In this document: piece by piece, positions 27,201-34,474 of the stretch | How the letters are laid out: every line of letters starts with the position of its first letter | Numbering within the stretch: position 1 is the stretch's first letter | Origin: Sphingomonas sanguinis NBRC 13937 | GTDB taxonomy: Bacteria; Pseudomonadota; Alphaproteobacteria; Sphingomonadales; Sphingomonadaceae | Length of the DNA stretch: 64,000 bases | Assembly: GCF_001591005.1 (NCBI RefSeq) | Contig: NZ_BCTY01000009.1 | Location: 24,521 to 88,520, forward strand | Direction: 5' to 3' | Position numbers and translations under genes: made by a program | The notes under the pieces: model-generated | Database searches by the model: none | Told to the model about the DNA's origin: nothing | Seen by the model: only the letters and a program-made list of their open reading frames with translations

Positions 27201-27586
27201 GGCTGGCGCGGGTCGGTCTTCCCCAGGCCTGGTTGTTCCAGATCATCTTCGCCGCCATCTCGCCCCTGATCGACCTGGCGCTGATCCTGTCGGTCATCGG
27301 CACCGCGATGCGCGTCGCGCAGCATGGCTGGGCGCAGACCAGCACCGACGTGTTCCAGATGGCGGCTTACTGGGTAGCCTTCACCTCGATCGACGTGCTG
27401 TGCGGCTGGCTGGCGTACCGGCTGGACGGTAACCGGGTGCGCTACCCCGCGCATCTGCTGGTCGCGCAGCGGCTGGTCTATCGCCAGATCATGTACTGGG
27501 TCGTGCTGCGCGCGATCAGCTCGGCGATCGGCGGGTGGATCGTCGGCTGGGGCAAGCTGGAGCGTACGGGGAACGTCGCGGCGTAA
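24263..27586 (+). CDS. Trifunctional GH18-like / NodB polysaccharide deacetylase / GT2 glycosyltransferase
   Basis: A 1107-residue membrane protein. After one transmembrane helix (about 20-45) comes a GH18/YaaH-like domain (about 85-400) with catalytic-type MVIDFENLP and LMAYDEHW. Next is a NodB deacetylase (about 455-670) with TFDDGPDP, HSYTH, RAPYFGD and LLHDGGG, all metal and catalytic residues present. Two or more helices near 690-720 lead to a GT2 domain (about 740-1000) with DDGSKD, ALDADTQ, EDQDL and QRYRW, followed by more helices. Together these could make, deacetylate and trim a beta-linked N-acetylglucosamine polymer, like PgaC plus PgaB in one chain. The start at 24263 is preferred; 24218 is possible. 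Confidence 0.88.
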   Translation: MPVTKPIFFDPTGRRGTWARRGVAVMILSVVIAAIAFATTLVAVPNSGVLPLPFARRQPMTLEPTAQLKGRRGQWLPRKAVAQGHTPLTIAFYTPGNDSALSSLRAHMGQIDWLVPSLMNVAGPKAELQINNDPKLATLIARAAKPPRLLPMVQNLANDEWDGQAIARIIASPAASEKLATQLGQSITANRQSGMVIDFENLPASAMPGYPRLLQRIKAHLPKGAVLAVTVPAEDEAWQLQRLAKVVDRVMLMAYDEHWQTGTPGPIASQPWFLQATEKALREVGRDKLIVALGSYAYDWPTKADGPAEPAEAKSIEEAWLMAHDSQAKVTFDPASGNAGFAYDENGEHHTVWMLDAATSWNQLQALKQLGIDDVAFWQLGSEDPGLWADFAAFRSTARGVIPRLGSITSPLNADVEGPGEILRITAQPTDGQRALRYDKDGIIRNEVYQTLPTPYVVQRAGAVPKTIALTFDDGPDPEWTPKILDVLERERVPATFFVIGENALQHPQLLRRIVDGGSELGNHSYTHPNMATTSDRGIKLELNATQRLIQAYTGRSTTLFRAPYFGDAEPTTGDEIGPALVAQNLGYTVVGLHVDPNDWQRPGVDQIVQQTIDQVHGATEENSANVVLLHDGGGDREQTVEALPRIIDTLRAQGYRFVPASQLVGISRDQAMPKVEGRDLLAVRTDVAIFVFLAFVSAALAWLFYLAIALGIARAVVMAGLAWFQGRKSKPVPPEYTPSVSVIIPAFNEERVIVQSVSRVLESHYPGLQVIVVDDGSKDRTSAVVREAFAGEPRVQLLTLVNGGKAAALNRALQDATGEVLIALDADTQFEPETIAKLARWFADPKLGAVAGDARVGNRVNLVTRWQAVEYITAQNLERRALAGFDAMTVVPGAVGAWRRTALDAVGGYPENTLAEDQDLTIAIQRAGWRVTYDPRAVAWTEAPESFKALAKQRYRWAFGTLQCLWKHRAVLRTGKPAGLARVGLPQAWLFQIIFAAISPLIDLALILSVIGTAMRVAQHGWAQTSTDVFQMAAYWVAFTSIDVLCGWLAYRLDGNRVRYPAHLLVAQRLVYRQIMYWVVLRAISSAIGGWIVGWGKLERTGNVAA

Positions 27587-27602
27587 GCGGCGTCCCCGTC
27601 GC

Positions 27603-28931
27603 TCAGGCGGCGGAACGCGTGTCGGGCGTCAGCGTCAGGCGGACGCGCAACCCCGGCGCATTGTCCTCCAGCGCCAGCGTTCCGCCATGGAGATGCGCCA
27701 CCGCGCTGGCGAGCGATAGGCCGAGCCCTGCGCCACTTTCGGTCCGCGCCGCGTCCAGCCGGCCGAAACGCTTCAACGCCTCGTCGCGGCGTTCCTCCGG
27801 GATGCCGGGGCCGTCATCGGCGACGATCAGGACCGGGCCCGGCTCGACCCGCACGGTGATCTCGCCCGCGCCATATTTCAGCGCATTGTCGATCAGATTG
27901 GCGGCGGCCTGCCCCAGCAGCTCGCGGTGGACCCGCGCGACCAGCGTCTCAGGGCCCTCGGCGCGGATGGTCATGCCCCGATCCTCGGCCAGCGGCTCGA
28001 ACATGTCGGCGACATCGCGCACCATCTCTGCCAGGTCGGCGTCGACAAAGGCGTCGCGGCCGAGGCCCGCTTCGGCCCGGCTGATGCGCAGTGCGGTGTC
28101 GAGCATGGCGAGCAGCCGGTCGCCTTCCTCCAACGCGCGGCCGACCGCGACACGCGCATTCTCGTCCCTACTCTCGGCCAGCGCGCGGTCCAGCGTCGCG
28201 CGCAGCCGGGTGAGGGGGGAGCGCAGGTCGTGCGCCAGCCCGTCGGTCGCGACCTTCAATTCGGTCATCAGCAGGGCGATCCGGTCGAGCATCGCATTGA
28301 CCGCCTGGGCCAGCGCGTCGAACGCGTCGTCGCCGCCATTGGGGATGACCCGGCGCGACAGGTCGCCGCCCGCGACCGCATGGGCGGTGGCGACCGTATC
28401 CTCCAGCCGCCGCTCGATCATCCGTGCAGCGGCCCATGCGGCGAGTGCGGCGAGCACGATGGCGGCGGCCATGCCGACCCCCATCGCCTCTTCCATTGCC
28501 AGCGCGACGCGCAGCTCGCTCTCGATGACATGGCCCGCCAGCATCCGCGAGCCATCGGGCAGGCGGGTCGCCATCACCCGCATCCGTTCGGGTTGGGAAT
28601 GGCCGATCCGAAAGATCTCAATCGTCGCCGAACCGGGCGCGGGGACGTTGGGCGGCCAATCGGCGATGTTGCCCGCCACGAACCGTCCGCGCGGATCGGT
28701 CAGCAGGATGACCGACAGCGGCAGGCGGTCGGTGGTCATCCGCCGGTCGACCGCGGCACGGACCGCCGCTTGGCCCCCCGACAGCCATACGCCCGACAAC
28801 TCGTCGCGCAGATCGCTGGCGGCGTCCTCGGCCTGATCGGCGATCTCGCTGCGCGTCAGATGGCGCACGGTCGCCACCATCGCGCCTGCGCCGACCAGTT
28901 GCAGCGCAAAGACCAGCAATGCGAAGCGCAA
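27603..28931 (-). CDS. Two-component sensor histidine kinase
   Basis: An inner-membrane kinase of 442 residues partnered with the upstream response regulator, 26 bases away. It has two transmembrane segments (about 3-22 and 150-172) around a periplasmic sensor of about 125 residues. A HAMP domain follows (RMIERRLEDTVATAHAVAGGDLSRRV), then the H-box GLAHDLRSPLTRLRA, N-box AANLIDNALKYG, and G-boxes DDGPGIP and GAGLGLSLA. The start is odd: the only usual start codon in the open stretch is TTG at 28931, and the preceding codons (LRSTT) look like the family N-terminus. Confidence 0.92.
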   Translation of the reverse strand: MRFALLVFALQLVGAGAMVATVRHLTRSEIADQAEDAASDLRDELSGVWLSGGQAAVRAAVDRRMTTDRLPLSVILLTDPRGRFVAGNIADWPPNVPAPGSATIEIFRIGHSQPERMRVMATRLPDGSRMLAGHVIESELRVALAMEEAMGVGMAAAIVLAALAAWAAARMIERRLEDTVATAHAVAGGDLSRRVIPNGGDDAFDALAQAVNAMLDRIALLMTELKVATDGLAHDLRSPLTRLRATLDRALAESRDENARVAVGRALEEGDRLLAMLDTALRISRAEAGLGRDAFVDADLAEMVRDVADMFEPLAEDRGMTIRAEGPETLVARVHRELLGQAAANLIDNALKYGAGEITVRVEPGPVLIVADDGPGIPEERRDEALKRFGRLDAARTESGAGLGLSLASAVAHLHGGTLALEDNAPGLRVRLTLTPDTRSAA

Positions 28932-28957
28932 AGTGGTCGAGCGGAGGACCGCCGGTG

Positions 28958-29647
28958 CTATTTCTCGACCCCCAGCTTATAGCCCGAGCCGCGCACCGTA
29001 TGCAGGAGCGGGCGGGCAAAGCCTTCGTCGATCTTCTTGCGCAAGCGGCTGATATGCACGTCGGTGACGTTGGTGTTGGGATCGAAATGGAAATCCCAGA
29101 CCCCTTCCAGCAACATGGTGCGGGTCACCACCTGGTCGACATGCTGGAGCAGATATTCGAGCAGCCGATATTCGCGCGGTTGCAGGTCGATCGGCTTTCC
29201 GGCGCGGCGCACCCGGTGGGCAAGCAGGTCCATCTCCAGATCGTCACACACCAGCTTGGTCTGCGGCGCGTTGCCGGTGGTGCCGCTGCGCCGGATCAGC
29301 AGGCGGATGCGGGCCAGCAACTCGGCAAAGACGAACGGCTTGGTCAGATAATCGTCCGAGCCGGAGGTCAGCCCCGCCACCCGGTCCTCGGGCGAGGACA
29401 GCGCGGACAGGATCAGTACCGGCGTTTGGATGCCCGCCGCGCGGATCGCGGCCAGCACCGACATGCCGTCCATGCCGGGCAGCATCCGGTCCAGGATGAT
29501 GCAGTCATAGGTGCCGTCGGTCGCATGGAACAGGCCATCGCGCCCGTTCGCGGCATGATCGATCAGGAATCCTTCTTCCCGCAACCCGTTGGCGATGTAA
29601 TCCGCCGTCGAGCGATCATCTTCGATCAGCAAAATCCTGTTGGCCAC
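28958..29647 (-). CDS. OmpR/PhoB-family response regulator
   Basis: A DNA-binding regulator of 229 residues. The receiver has IEDD, the phospho-acceptor Asp in CIILDRMLPGMDG, a Ser in the threonine position (LILSALS), and Lys in LTKPF. The C-terminal winged helix (about 135-226) has DLQPREYRLLEYLLQH and the recognition region TNVTDVHISRLRKKID. It starts inside the end of the PDZ protein gene (31-base overlap) and is followed by the kinase gene, so the three are one operon. A likely target is the divergent region before mprF. Confidence 0.94.
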   Translation of the reverse strand: MANRILLIEDDRSTADYIANGLREEGFLIDHAANGRDGLFHATDGTYDCIILDRMLPGMDGMSVLAAIRAAGIQTPVLILSALSSPEDRVAGLTSGSDDYLTKPFVFAELLARIRLLIRRSGTTGNAPQTKLVCDDLEMDLLAHRVRRAGKPIDLQPREYRLLEYLLQHVDQVVTRTMLLEGVWDFHFDPNTNVTDVHISRLRKKIDEGFARPLLHTVRGSGYKLGVEK

Positions 29648-30044
29648 GCTGTCCTCCCGACGCGCTCCTTAGCAGCGTGATCGTAAGGAGGCCATGGTCG
29701 CGCGCGACTTCCAGCTGGACGGGAGAATCGATGCGCCGCGCGGCCTCGTCGCGCAGCATCGCGAAGGATGTCGCGGGGTGGCCGTCGATGGTCATGACCG
29801 TATCGCCGACATGCAGCGGGGGCTTCACCGGCGGCATGGGATCGCCCTCGACATCGCTGCGCAGGCTGGTGACGACCAGGCCCGGCCGATCGTCACCGAC
29901 GGGGGCGAAGGTCGCGCCGTAGAGGGTCGATGGCCGGTGCGGCCCGGCACGAAGCGGCATATGCCCGACCAGCAGCGCCGTCGCGGTGCCACCGACCAGC
30001 GCGACCAGCCCCGCGCCCCAGCCGACGATCCTTAGCCCCTTCAT
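29616..30044 (-). CDS. Small membrane-anchored PDZ domain protein
   Basis: A 142-residue protein with an N-terminal signal anchor (GWGAGLVALVGGTATALLVG) and one PDZ-like domain (about 45-130: GLVVTSLRSD, LHVGDTVMTIDGHPA, VQLEVARDHGLLTITL). It has no protease domain. GGAAAG lies about eight bases before the ATG at 30044; a longer frame upstream is not supported. Placed first in an operon with a regulator and kinase, it may be a periplasmic modulator of the sensor. Confidence 0.8.
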   Translation of the reverse strand: MKGLRIVGWGAGLVALVGGTATALLVGHMPLRAGPHRPSTLYGATFAPVGDDRPGLVVTSLRSDVEGDPMPPVKPPLHVGDTVMTIDGHPATSFAMLRDEAARRIDSPVQLEVARDHGLLTITLLRSASGGQRGQQDFADRR

Positions 30045-30372
30045 ATCGGCCACTTTCCTGCGGCCACCGGCAGCGCACGCGGCGCGGCGATCATGGGGGC
30101 CTGGACGGCGGGCAGGGGCGATGCGTTCACCCTGTCTGCATAGCCGCCATGACCTGAGCGAAGCGTGGGCGAAGCATGACGCTTCTGTCATGTGAAGGGC
30201 AGGTGGCGCGTGACGAACTTGTCATGTGCCCGTAAGGCAGCGGGGCCGGGCGGCGCTTTATGCCGCCGGGTTCCGTGATGGCGGGGTCTGAAAACGGAAG
30301 TGGTAGGCGTGTGACGCAAGGGCATGGGGTGGCGGAACCGACCTTTGGTTCGATGGTGGCGGGGGTGATGGC
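30045..30372. other. Divergent regulatory region between PDZ-TCS operon and mprF
   Basis: A 328 bp gap without a gene. It holds an inverted repeat at 30175-30192, two direct copies of TGTCATGTG (30186-30194 and 30220-30228) whose starts are 34 bp apart, and a loose GAACC/GGTTC repeat near 30335. The first ~100 bases next to the PDZ gene are GC-rich with no further motif I can name. Promoters for both directions must lie here. Confidence 0.7.
30175..30192. promoter_or_regulatory. Inverted repeat CATGAC-N6-GTCATG, candidate operator
   Basis: Perfect 6 bp arms around GCTTCT, overlapping the first of two TGTCATGTG direct repeats. It sits about 130 bp above the PDZ start and 180 bp above mprF. 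OmpR-family regulators usually bind direct repeats, so the TGTCATGTG pair may be the more relevant part. Function is inferred. Confidence 0.4.
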
Positions 30373-32955
30373 GTGACATCGTCCTCCCGGCTCGCGACCA
30401 TGGTCGACCGGATCATCGCCTATGGCCGGGCCAAGCGCGGCTATCTGGCGGTCGGCGCGGTCGTGCTGCTGGTCGCACTGGGGCTGTCGGCGCTGCATCA
30501 CCTGACGCGTTCGGTCCGGCTGTCCGATGTGCGCGGCGCCTTTTACGCCATCGATCCGCGCCAGATCATCCTGTCGGTCGGCTTCACCATCGCCAGTTAT
30601 ATCGCGCTGACCTTCTACGACGTGATCGCGCTGCGCGTGATCGGCAAGCCGTTGCGCTGGCGGACGGCGGCGACCGCCTCGTTCACCAGCTATACGCTCA
30701 GCCATAATCTGGGCCTGGCGCTGCTGACCGGTGGGTCGGCGCGTTACCGGGTCTATGCCACCGCCGGGCTGGACGGGCCGGACATCGCACGGGTCATCGC
30801 TATTGCCAGCGCGACCTTCTGGTTCGGGGTGTTCACCGTCACCGGGCTGGGCCTGTTGTTCCATGAGGGACCGATCACGGTCGAGACGCTGGTGCTGGGC
30901 CAAACCATGGTCCGCTGGTTGGGCGGCGCGGTGGTCGCGGGCGCGCTGGGGCTGATCCTGCTCTGCGCCTTGCGCCCCGGCCAGCGGATTGGCTGGCGGG
31001 CGTGGAGCGTGCCGCTGCCCACGCCCGCCCAGGCCCTGGCGCAGGTCGGCATCGCCTCGCTCGACCTGGGGTGCGCGAGCGCGGCGCTGTTCGTCCTGTT
31101 GCCGGGCGCGTCGATCGACCTGCTGCCCGCCTTCCTGCTCGCCTATGCGCTGGCGATCATCGTCGCTCTGGTCAGTCATGTGCCCGGCGGCATCGGCGTG
31201 TTCGAGGCCGTCGTGCTGGCGACCGTGCCGGTCGACCGCACCGAGTTGTTCGCCGCGCTGATCGCCTATCGCGTGCTCTACTACCTCGCGCCGCTGGCGT
31301 TAGGGATCGCGCTGCTGGCCTGGGACGAGGCGCGGCGGCGGCCGATCAAGGCGTTGCGCGATGTCCGCCGCGTGCTGCTGGGCATCGCGCCGACGCTGCT
31401 AAGTGCCGCCTGTTTCGGCGGTGGCGCGATCCTGCTGCTGTCGGGATCGCTGCCCGCCATTCCGCAGCGCGTGCACCAGCTCGTCCATATCGTGCCGCTG
31501 CCCTTTATCGAGGCATCGCATTTCGCCGCCAGCCTGGTCGGCACCGGCCTGCTGCTGCTGGCACCGGGCCTTTACCGGCGGCTCGATGGGGCGAGCCTGG
31601 CGGCGCGCGCGCTGCTGGTCGCGGGGGCGATCTTTTCGCTGGCCAAGGGTATCGATTATGAGGAAGCGGCGGTCTGCCTGACCATCGCGCTCCTTCTCCA
31701 GATGAGCCGCCGCGCCTTTTACCGGCGGACGTCGCTGGTCGCGCGGCCGCTGTCGCCCGCCTGGCTGTTCAGCGTGGCGGTGGTGATCGTCGGCACCGCC
31801 TGGATCGGCTTTTTCGCGTACAAGCATGTCGATTACCGGGAGTCGCTATGGTGGCGGTTCGCGCTGTCGGACGATCCCTCGCGCTTCCTGCGCGCTGGTT
31901 TGGGCGTCGCGGTGATGCTGGCAGGGGCGGGGCTGTGGCGGCTGTTTCTCGCCGCCCCGCCGGGCGAGGCGGACCACCCCGCGATGGAGCAGGTGCGCGC
32001 CGTGGTCGACCAGGCCGAGCGGACCGATGCCGCGCTGGCGCTGCTGGGCGACAAGCGTTTCCTGTTTTCGCCTGAGGGCGACGCTTTCGTGATGTACCAG
32101 GTGCGCGGCACCAGCTGGATCGCGATGGGCGATCCGGTCGGCCCGCGCGCGGCCTGGGCCGACCTGTTGTGGCAGCTGCGCACCATGGCGGACGCCGCGC
32201 AGGGGCGGCTGCTCCTCTATCAGATCACGCCCGAAGCGCTGGAGATCGCCATCGAGATGGGGCTTCAGATCATCAAATATGGCGAGGAAGCGCTGATCGA
32301 CCTGCCCGGTTTCGCGCTGGAGGGTGGACGGATGCGCGGGTTGCGCCAGACGCTCAACCGCTTTCGCACGCGCGAGAATGCCAGCTTCGCCATCGTGCCC
32401 GCCGCCGAGGTGCCCGCCATCCTGCACGAGCTGAAGTCGGTGTCCGACGACTGGCTGCTGGAAAAGGGACATGGCGAAAAGGGGTTCAGCCTGGGCCGGT
32501 TCGACCCGGCCTATCTGGCGCTGACCGACTGCGCAGTGGTGCGGGTGGGGGGGCGGATCGTCGCCTTCGCTAATCTCTGGAAGGCGGGCGAGAAGCGCGA
32601 GCTGTCGGTCGACCTGATGCGTCATGTCGAGGACGCGCCCGGCGGGGTGATGGATTATCTGTTCGTGGAACTGATGCTGTGGGGGCAGGCGGAGGGCTAT
32701 GGCCGCTTCGCGCTGGGCCTGGCGCCGCTATCGGGTGTCGGCGGGCGGCGCATGGCCCCGACCTGGGCGAAGGTTGCCGCGCTCGTCTTCCGGCATGGCG
32801 AGCGCTTCTACGGATTCCGGGGGTTGCGGGCCTATAAGGAGAAGTTCCAGCCCGAATGGGCACCGCGCTATATCGCGGGTCCGCGCGGGCTGGGGTTGGT
32901 CAAGGCGCTACGCGACCTGAACGCGCTGATCGCCGATGGGGGTGAAGCGAATTGA
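30373..32955 (+). CDS. mprF: Bifunctional phosphatidylglycerol lysyltransferase/flippase MprF (LpiA-like)
   Basis: An inner-membrane enzyme that adds an amino acid (usually lysine) from aminoacyl-tRNA to phosphatidylglycerol and flips the product, lowering membrane charge against cationic peptides. It has 860 residues. About 13 transmembrane segments fill residues 20-510, including the flippase core (SYTLSHNLGLALLTGGSARYRVY, HVPGGIGVFEA). The DUF2156 synthase domain fills about 530-845 (FVMYQVRGTSWIAMGDPVGP, DDWLLEKGHGEKGFSLGRFD, GLAPLSG). GTG at 30373 is used as start; ATG at 30400 is possible. It diverges from the PDZ two-component operon. Confidence 0.93.
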   Translation: MTSSSRLATMVDRIIAYGRAKRGYLAVGAVVLLVALGLSALHHLTRSVRLSDVRGAFYAIDPRQIILSVGFTIASYIALTFYDVIALRVIGKPLRWRTAATASFTSYTLSHNLGLALLTGGSARYRVYATAGLDGPDIARVIAIASATFWFGVFTVTGLGLLFHEGPITVETLVLGQTMVRWLGGAVVAGALGLILLCALRPGQRIGWRAWSVPLPTPAQALAQVGIASLDLGCASAALFVLLPGASIDLLPAFLLAYALAIIVALVSHVPGGIGVFEAVVLATVPVDRTELFAALIAYRVLYYLAPLALGIALLAWDEARRRPIKALRDVRRVLLGIAPTLLSAACFGGGAILLLSGSLPAIPQRVHQLVHIVPLPFIEASHFAASLVGTGLLLLAPGLYRRLDGASLAARALLVAGAIFSLAKGIDYEEAAVCLTIALLLQMSRRAFYRRTSLVARPLSPAWLFSVAVVIVGTAWIGFFAYKHVDYRESLWWRFALSDDPSRFLRAGLGVAVMLAGAGLWRLFLAAPPGEADHPAMEQVRAVVDQAERTDAALALLGDKRFLFSPEGDAFVMYQVRGTSWIAMGDPVGPRAAWADLLWQLRTMADAAQGRLLLYQITPEALEIAIEMGLQIIKYGEEALIDLPGFALEGGRMRGLRQTLNRFRTRENASFAIVPAAEVPAILHELKSVSDDWLLEKGHGEKGFSLGRFDPAYLALTDCAVVRVGGRIVAFANLWKAGEKRELSVDLMRHVEDAPGGVMDYLFVELMLWGQAEGYGRFALGLAPLSGVGGRRMAPTWAKVAALVFRHGERFYGFRGLRAYKEKFQPEWAPRYIAGPRGLGLVKALRDLNALIADGGEAN

Positions 32956-32956
32956 T

Positions 32957-33082
32957 CCTTCCCGGCACGGGGAGGGGGACAGCCGCGTAGCGGTGGTGGA
33001 GGGGGCTTTCCGCTGGGTGTGGCCTTTGAGGAAGCCCCCCTCCGTCAGGGCTGCGCCCTGCCACCTCCCCCTGCCGGGGAGG
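32957..33082. repeat. Palindromic intergenic repeat, diverged copy
   Basis: CCTTCCCGGCACGGGGAGG at the left (32957-32975) pairs with CCTCCCCCTGCCGGGGAGG at the right (33064-33082). A strong inner stem joins GGAGGGGGCTTTCC with GGAAGCCCCCCTCC, and the GTCAGGGCTGCGCCCTGCCA part resembles the copies at 18920 and 63927. It fills the gap between two convergent genes and could stop transcription from both sides. Confidence 0.8.
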
Positions 33083-33085
33083 ATT

Positions 33086-34123
33086 TTAAGCCTTGAACAG
33101 CGACGGGGCCTTTTCGACCCGTGTCGTGCCGGTCGCGTCGGTCACCGCATAGGTGAAGCCCGGCAACAGACAGAACGCCCCGACCCGCCCGGCCGTATCC
33201 ATAGCCAGGAAGCCGACCTGCACCCCCTTGATCGCATCGCCGCGCAGAGAGGCGATATGCTTGGCGGCTTCCTCGCACGCCGCCTGCGGGCTTAGCCCAT
33301 GGCGCATCGAGGCGACGACGCGCGCGGTGCCGACGGTGCGGGTGACTTCCTCGCCCAGCCCGGTCGAGGTCGCACCGCCTACGCCGCGCTCGACATAGAG
33401 ACCCGACCCGACCTGCGGCGAGTCCCCGACGCGCCCGCGCATCTTGAACGCCATGCCCGAGGTCGTGCAGGCGCCCGCCATCCGCCCGCTCGCATCGCGC
33501 GCCAGCATCCCGATCGTGTCATGGTCGAGCGCACCGCCGGGCGTACCGGGACGCCCCGCGCCATAGGTGCCGGTCTCGCTATTGGCGACAGGCTTGTAGT
33601 TTTGCGTCTTCAGCCAGTCGCGCCAGGCTTTTTCCGCCTCCGGGGTCAGCAGGTTGACGCGCGGGAAGCCCCGGTCGCGGGCAAAGCGGGTCGCGCCTTC
33701 GCCGACCAGGAAGGTGTGGGGCGTATGCTCCATCACCGCGCGCGCGACCGAGATGGCGTGGACCGTGTCCTCCAGCGCAGCGACCGCGCCGACGCCGCCC
33801 GCATCGTCCATGATGACCGCGTCCAGCGTCACATGCCCGTCGCGATCGGGATAGCCGCCATAGCCGACCGAATGGTTGTTGGGATCGGCCTCCGGCACCA
33901 TCACGCCCGCCTCGACCATATCGATCAGCGATCCGCCGCTGCGCCCCTTGGCGAAGGCGGCGTCATTGGCCGGCGCCCCGAAGTCCCAGGTGGACACGAT
34001 CATCGCATTGGACCCGCCACCCATAGCCGTTTTGGCGAGTGCGCGCACGGGTGCGGCAAGCCCCGCTCCGACCCCTGCGAGCGAGGCGATCCCGCCGAGA
34101 AAAGCACGCCGTTCGTCCTGCAT
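33086..34123 (-). CDS. N4-(beta-N-acetylglucosaminyl)-L-asparaginase / isoaspartyl peptidase family protein
   Basis: An N-terminal-nucleophile hydrolase exported to the periplasm. The 345-residue precursor starts with a possible Tat signal (RRAFLGGIASLAGVGAGLA). The self-cleavage site is HDT followed by IGM, with Thr203 as nucleophile after processing; RVGDSPQVGSGLYV and GEEV downstream match the substrate-binding region of glycosylasparaginases. The ATG at 34123 has GGAG six bases upstream. It removes the sugar-linked asparagine or beta-aspartyl bond; the true substrate is unknown. Confidence 0.88.
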   Translation of the reverse strand: MQDERRAFLGGIASLAGVGAGLAAPVRALAKTAMGGGSNAMIVSTWDFGAPANDAAFAKGRSGGSLIDMVEAGVMVPEADPNNHSVGYGGYPDRDGHVTLDAVIMDDAGGVGAVAALEDTVHAISVARAVMEHTPHTFLVGEGATRFARDRGFPRVNLLTPEAEKAWRDWLKTQNYKPVANSETGTYGAGRPGTPGGALDHDTIGMLARDASGRMAGACTTSGMAFKMRGRVGDSPQVGSGLYVERGVGGATSTGLGEEVTRTVGTARVVASMRHGLSPQAACEEAAKHIASLRGDAIKGVQVGFLAMDTAGRVGAFCLLPGFTYAVTDATGTTRVEKAPSLFKA

Positions 34124-34377
34124 TGTCTGCTCCATCCCCTCGCGGGCCATTCAGCCTGCACCTGCGGCCGATACTGCGGGGGGAAAGCGAAAGCTGCAAG
34201 GGCAGAGGCGACCGATATGGAACCACTTGCTCGAATCGAGAAGGGCTGTCGGCACGGGCACCGATGTAGAGGGCGAGGCACCGTGTCAAAACATTGCTAA
34301 CAACCAACTTAAAGCATTGAAATCGTTTTTATTTGTGTCTTTCGGGTGACAGTGGCGCTCGAATGTAAGGATGGGTG

Positions 34378-34393
34378 ATGCATAGGTATGCAT
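34378..34393. promoter_or_regulatory. Inverted repeat ATGCATA-GG-TATGCAT, candidate operator
   Basis: Perfect 7 bp arms with a 2 bp centre, 82 bp before the TonB-receptor start codon. The nearby AT-rich context suggests a promoter. No regulator gene is adjacent, so the binding protein is unknown. Confidence 0.4.
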
Positions 34394-34399
34394 TAGGTA

Positions 34400-34416
34400 T
34401 TGACGTGCTACGTCAA
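34400..34416. promoter_or_regulatory. Inverted repeat TTGACGT-GCT-ACGTCAA, candidate operator
   Basis: Perfect 7 bp arms with a 3 bp centre, six bases after the repeat at 34378. The left arm also reads as a good -35 (TTGACG), so a protein bound here would block RNA polymerase. The seven bases between TTGAC and GTCAA are too many for an FNR-type site. Confidence 0.45.
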
Positions 34417-34474
34417 ACACATTGTCCTTTTCCCGTACCCGGCGGCCCATCGGCCGGGATGAAGGGGAGACCTC

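Larger units (their letters stand above)
34124..34474. other. Regulatory gap before the TonB receptor
   Basis: A gene-free stretch of about 350 bp between divergent genes. Its right half is unusually AT-rich for this genome (about 34290-34440) and carries two close inverted repeats at 34378 and 34400. GGGGAG before the receptor ATG is its ribosome site. I see no small open frame with coding character. Confidence 0.7.

Noticed and set aside
24173..27454. Open frame of more than 1000 codons antisense to the trifunctional polysaccharide enzyme
   Set aside because: The plus strand has three intact catalytic domains in one frame; the antisense product is low-complexity with no motif.
30330..30360. 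EcfG promoter before mprF (GGAAC present)
   Set aside because: No CGTT-like -10 occurs 16-17 bases after GGAAC; the sequence there is GTGG.
34400..34416. FNR/CRP-type site before the TonB receptor
   Set aside because: TTGAC and GTCAA are seven bases apart, while FNR-type sites need about four. It is kept only as an unassigned palindrome.
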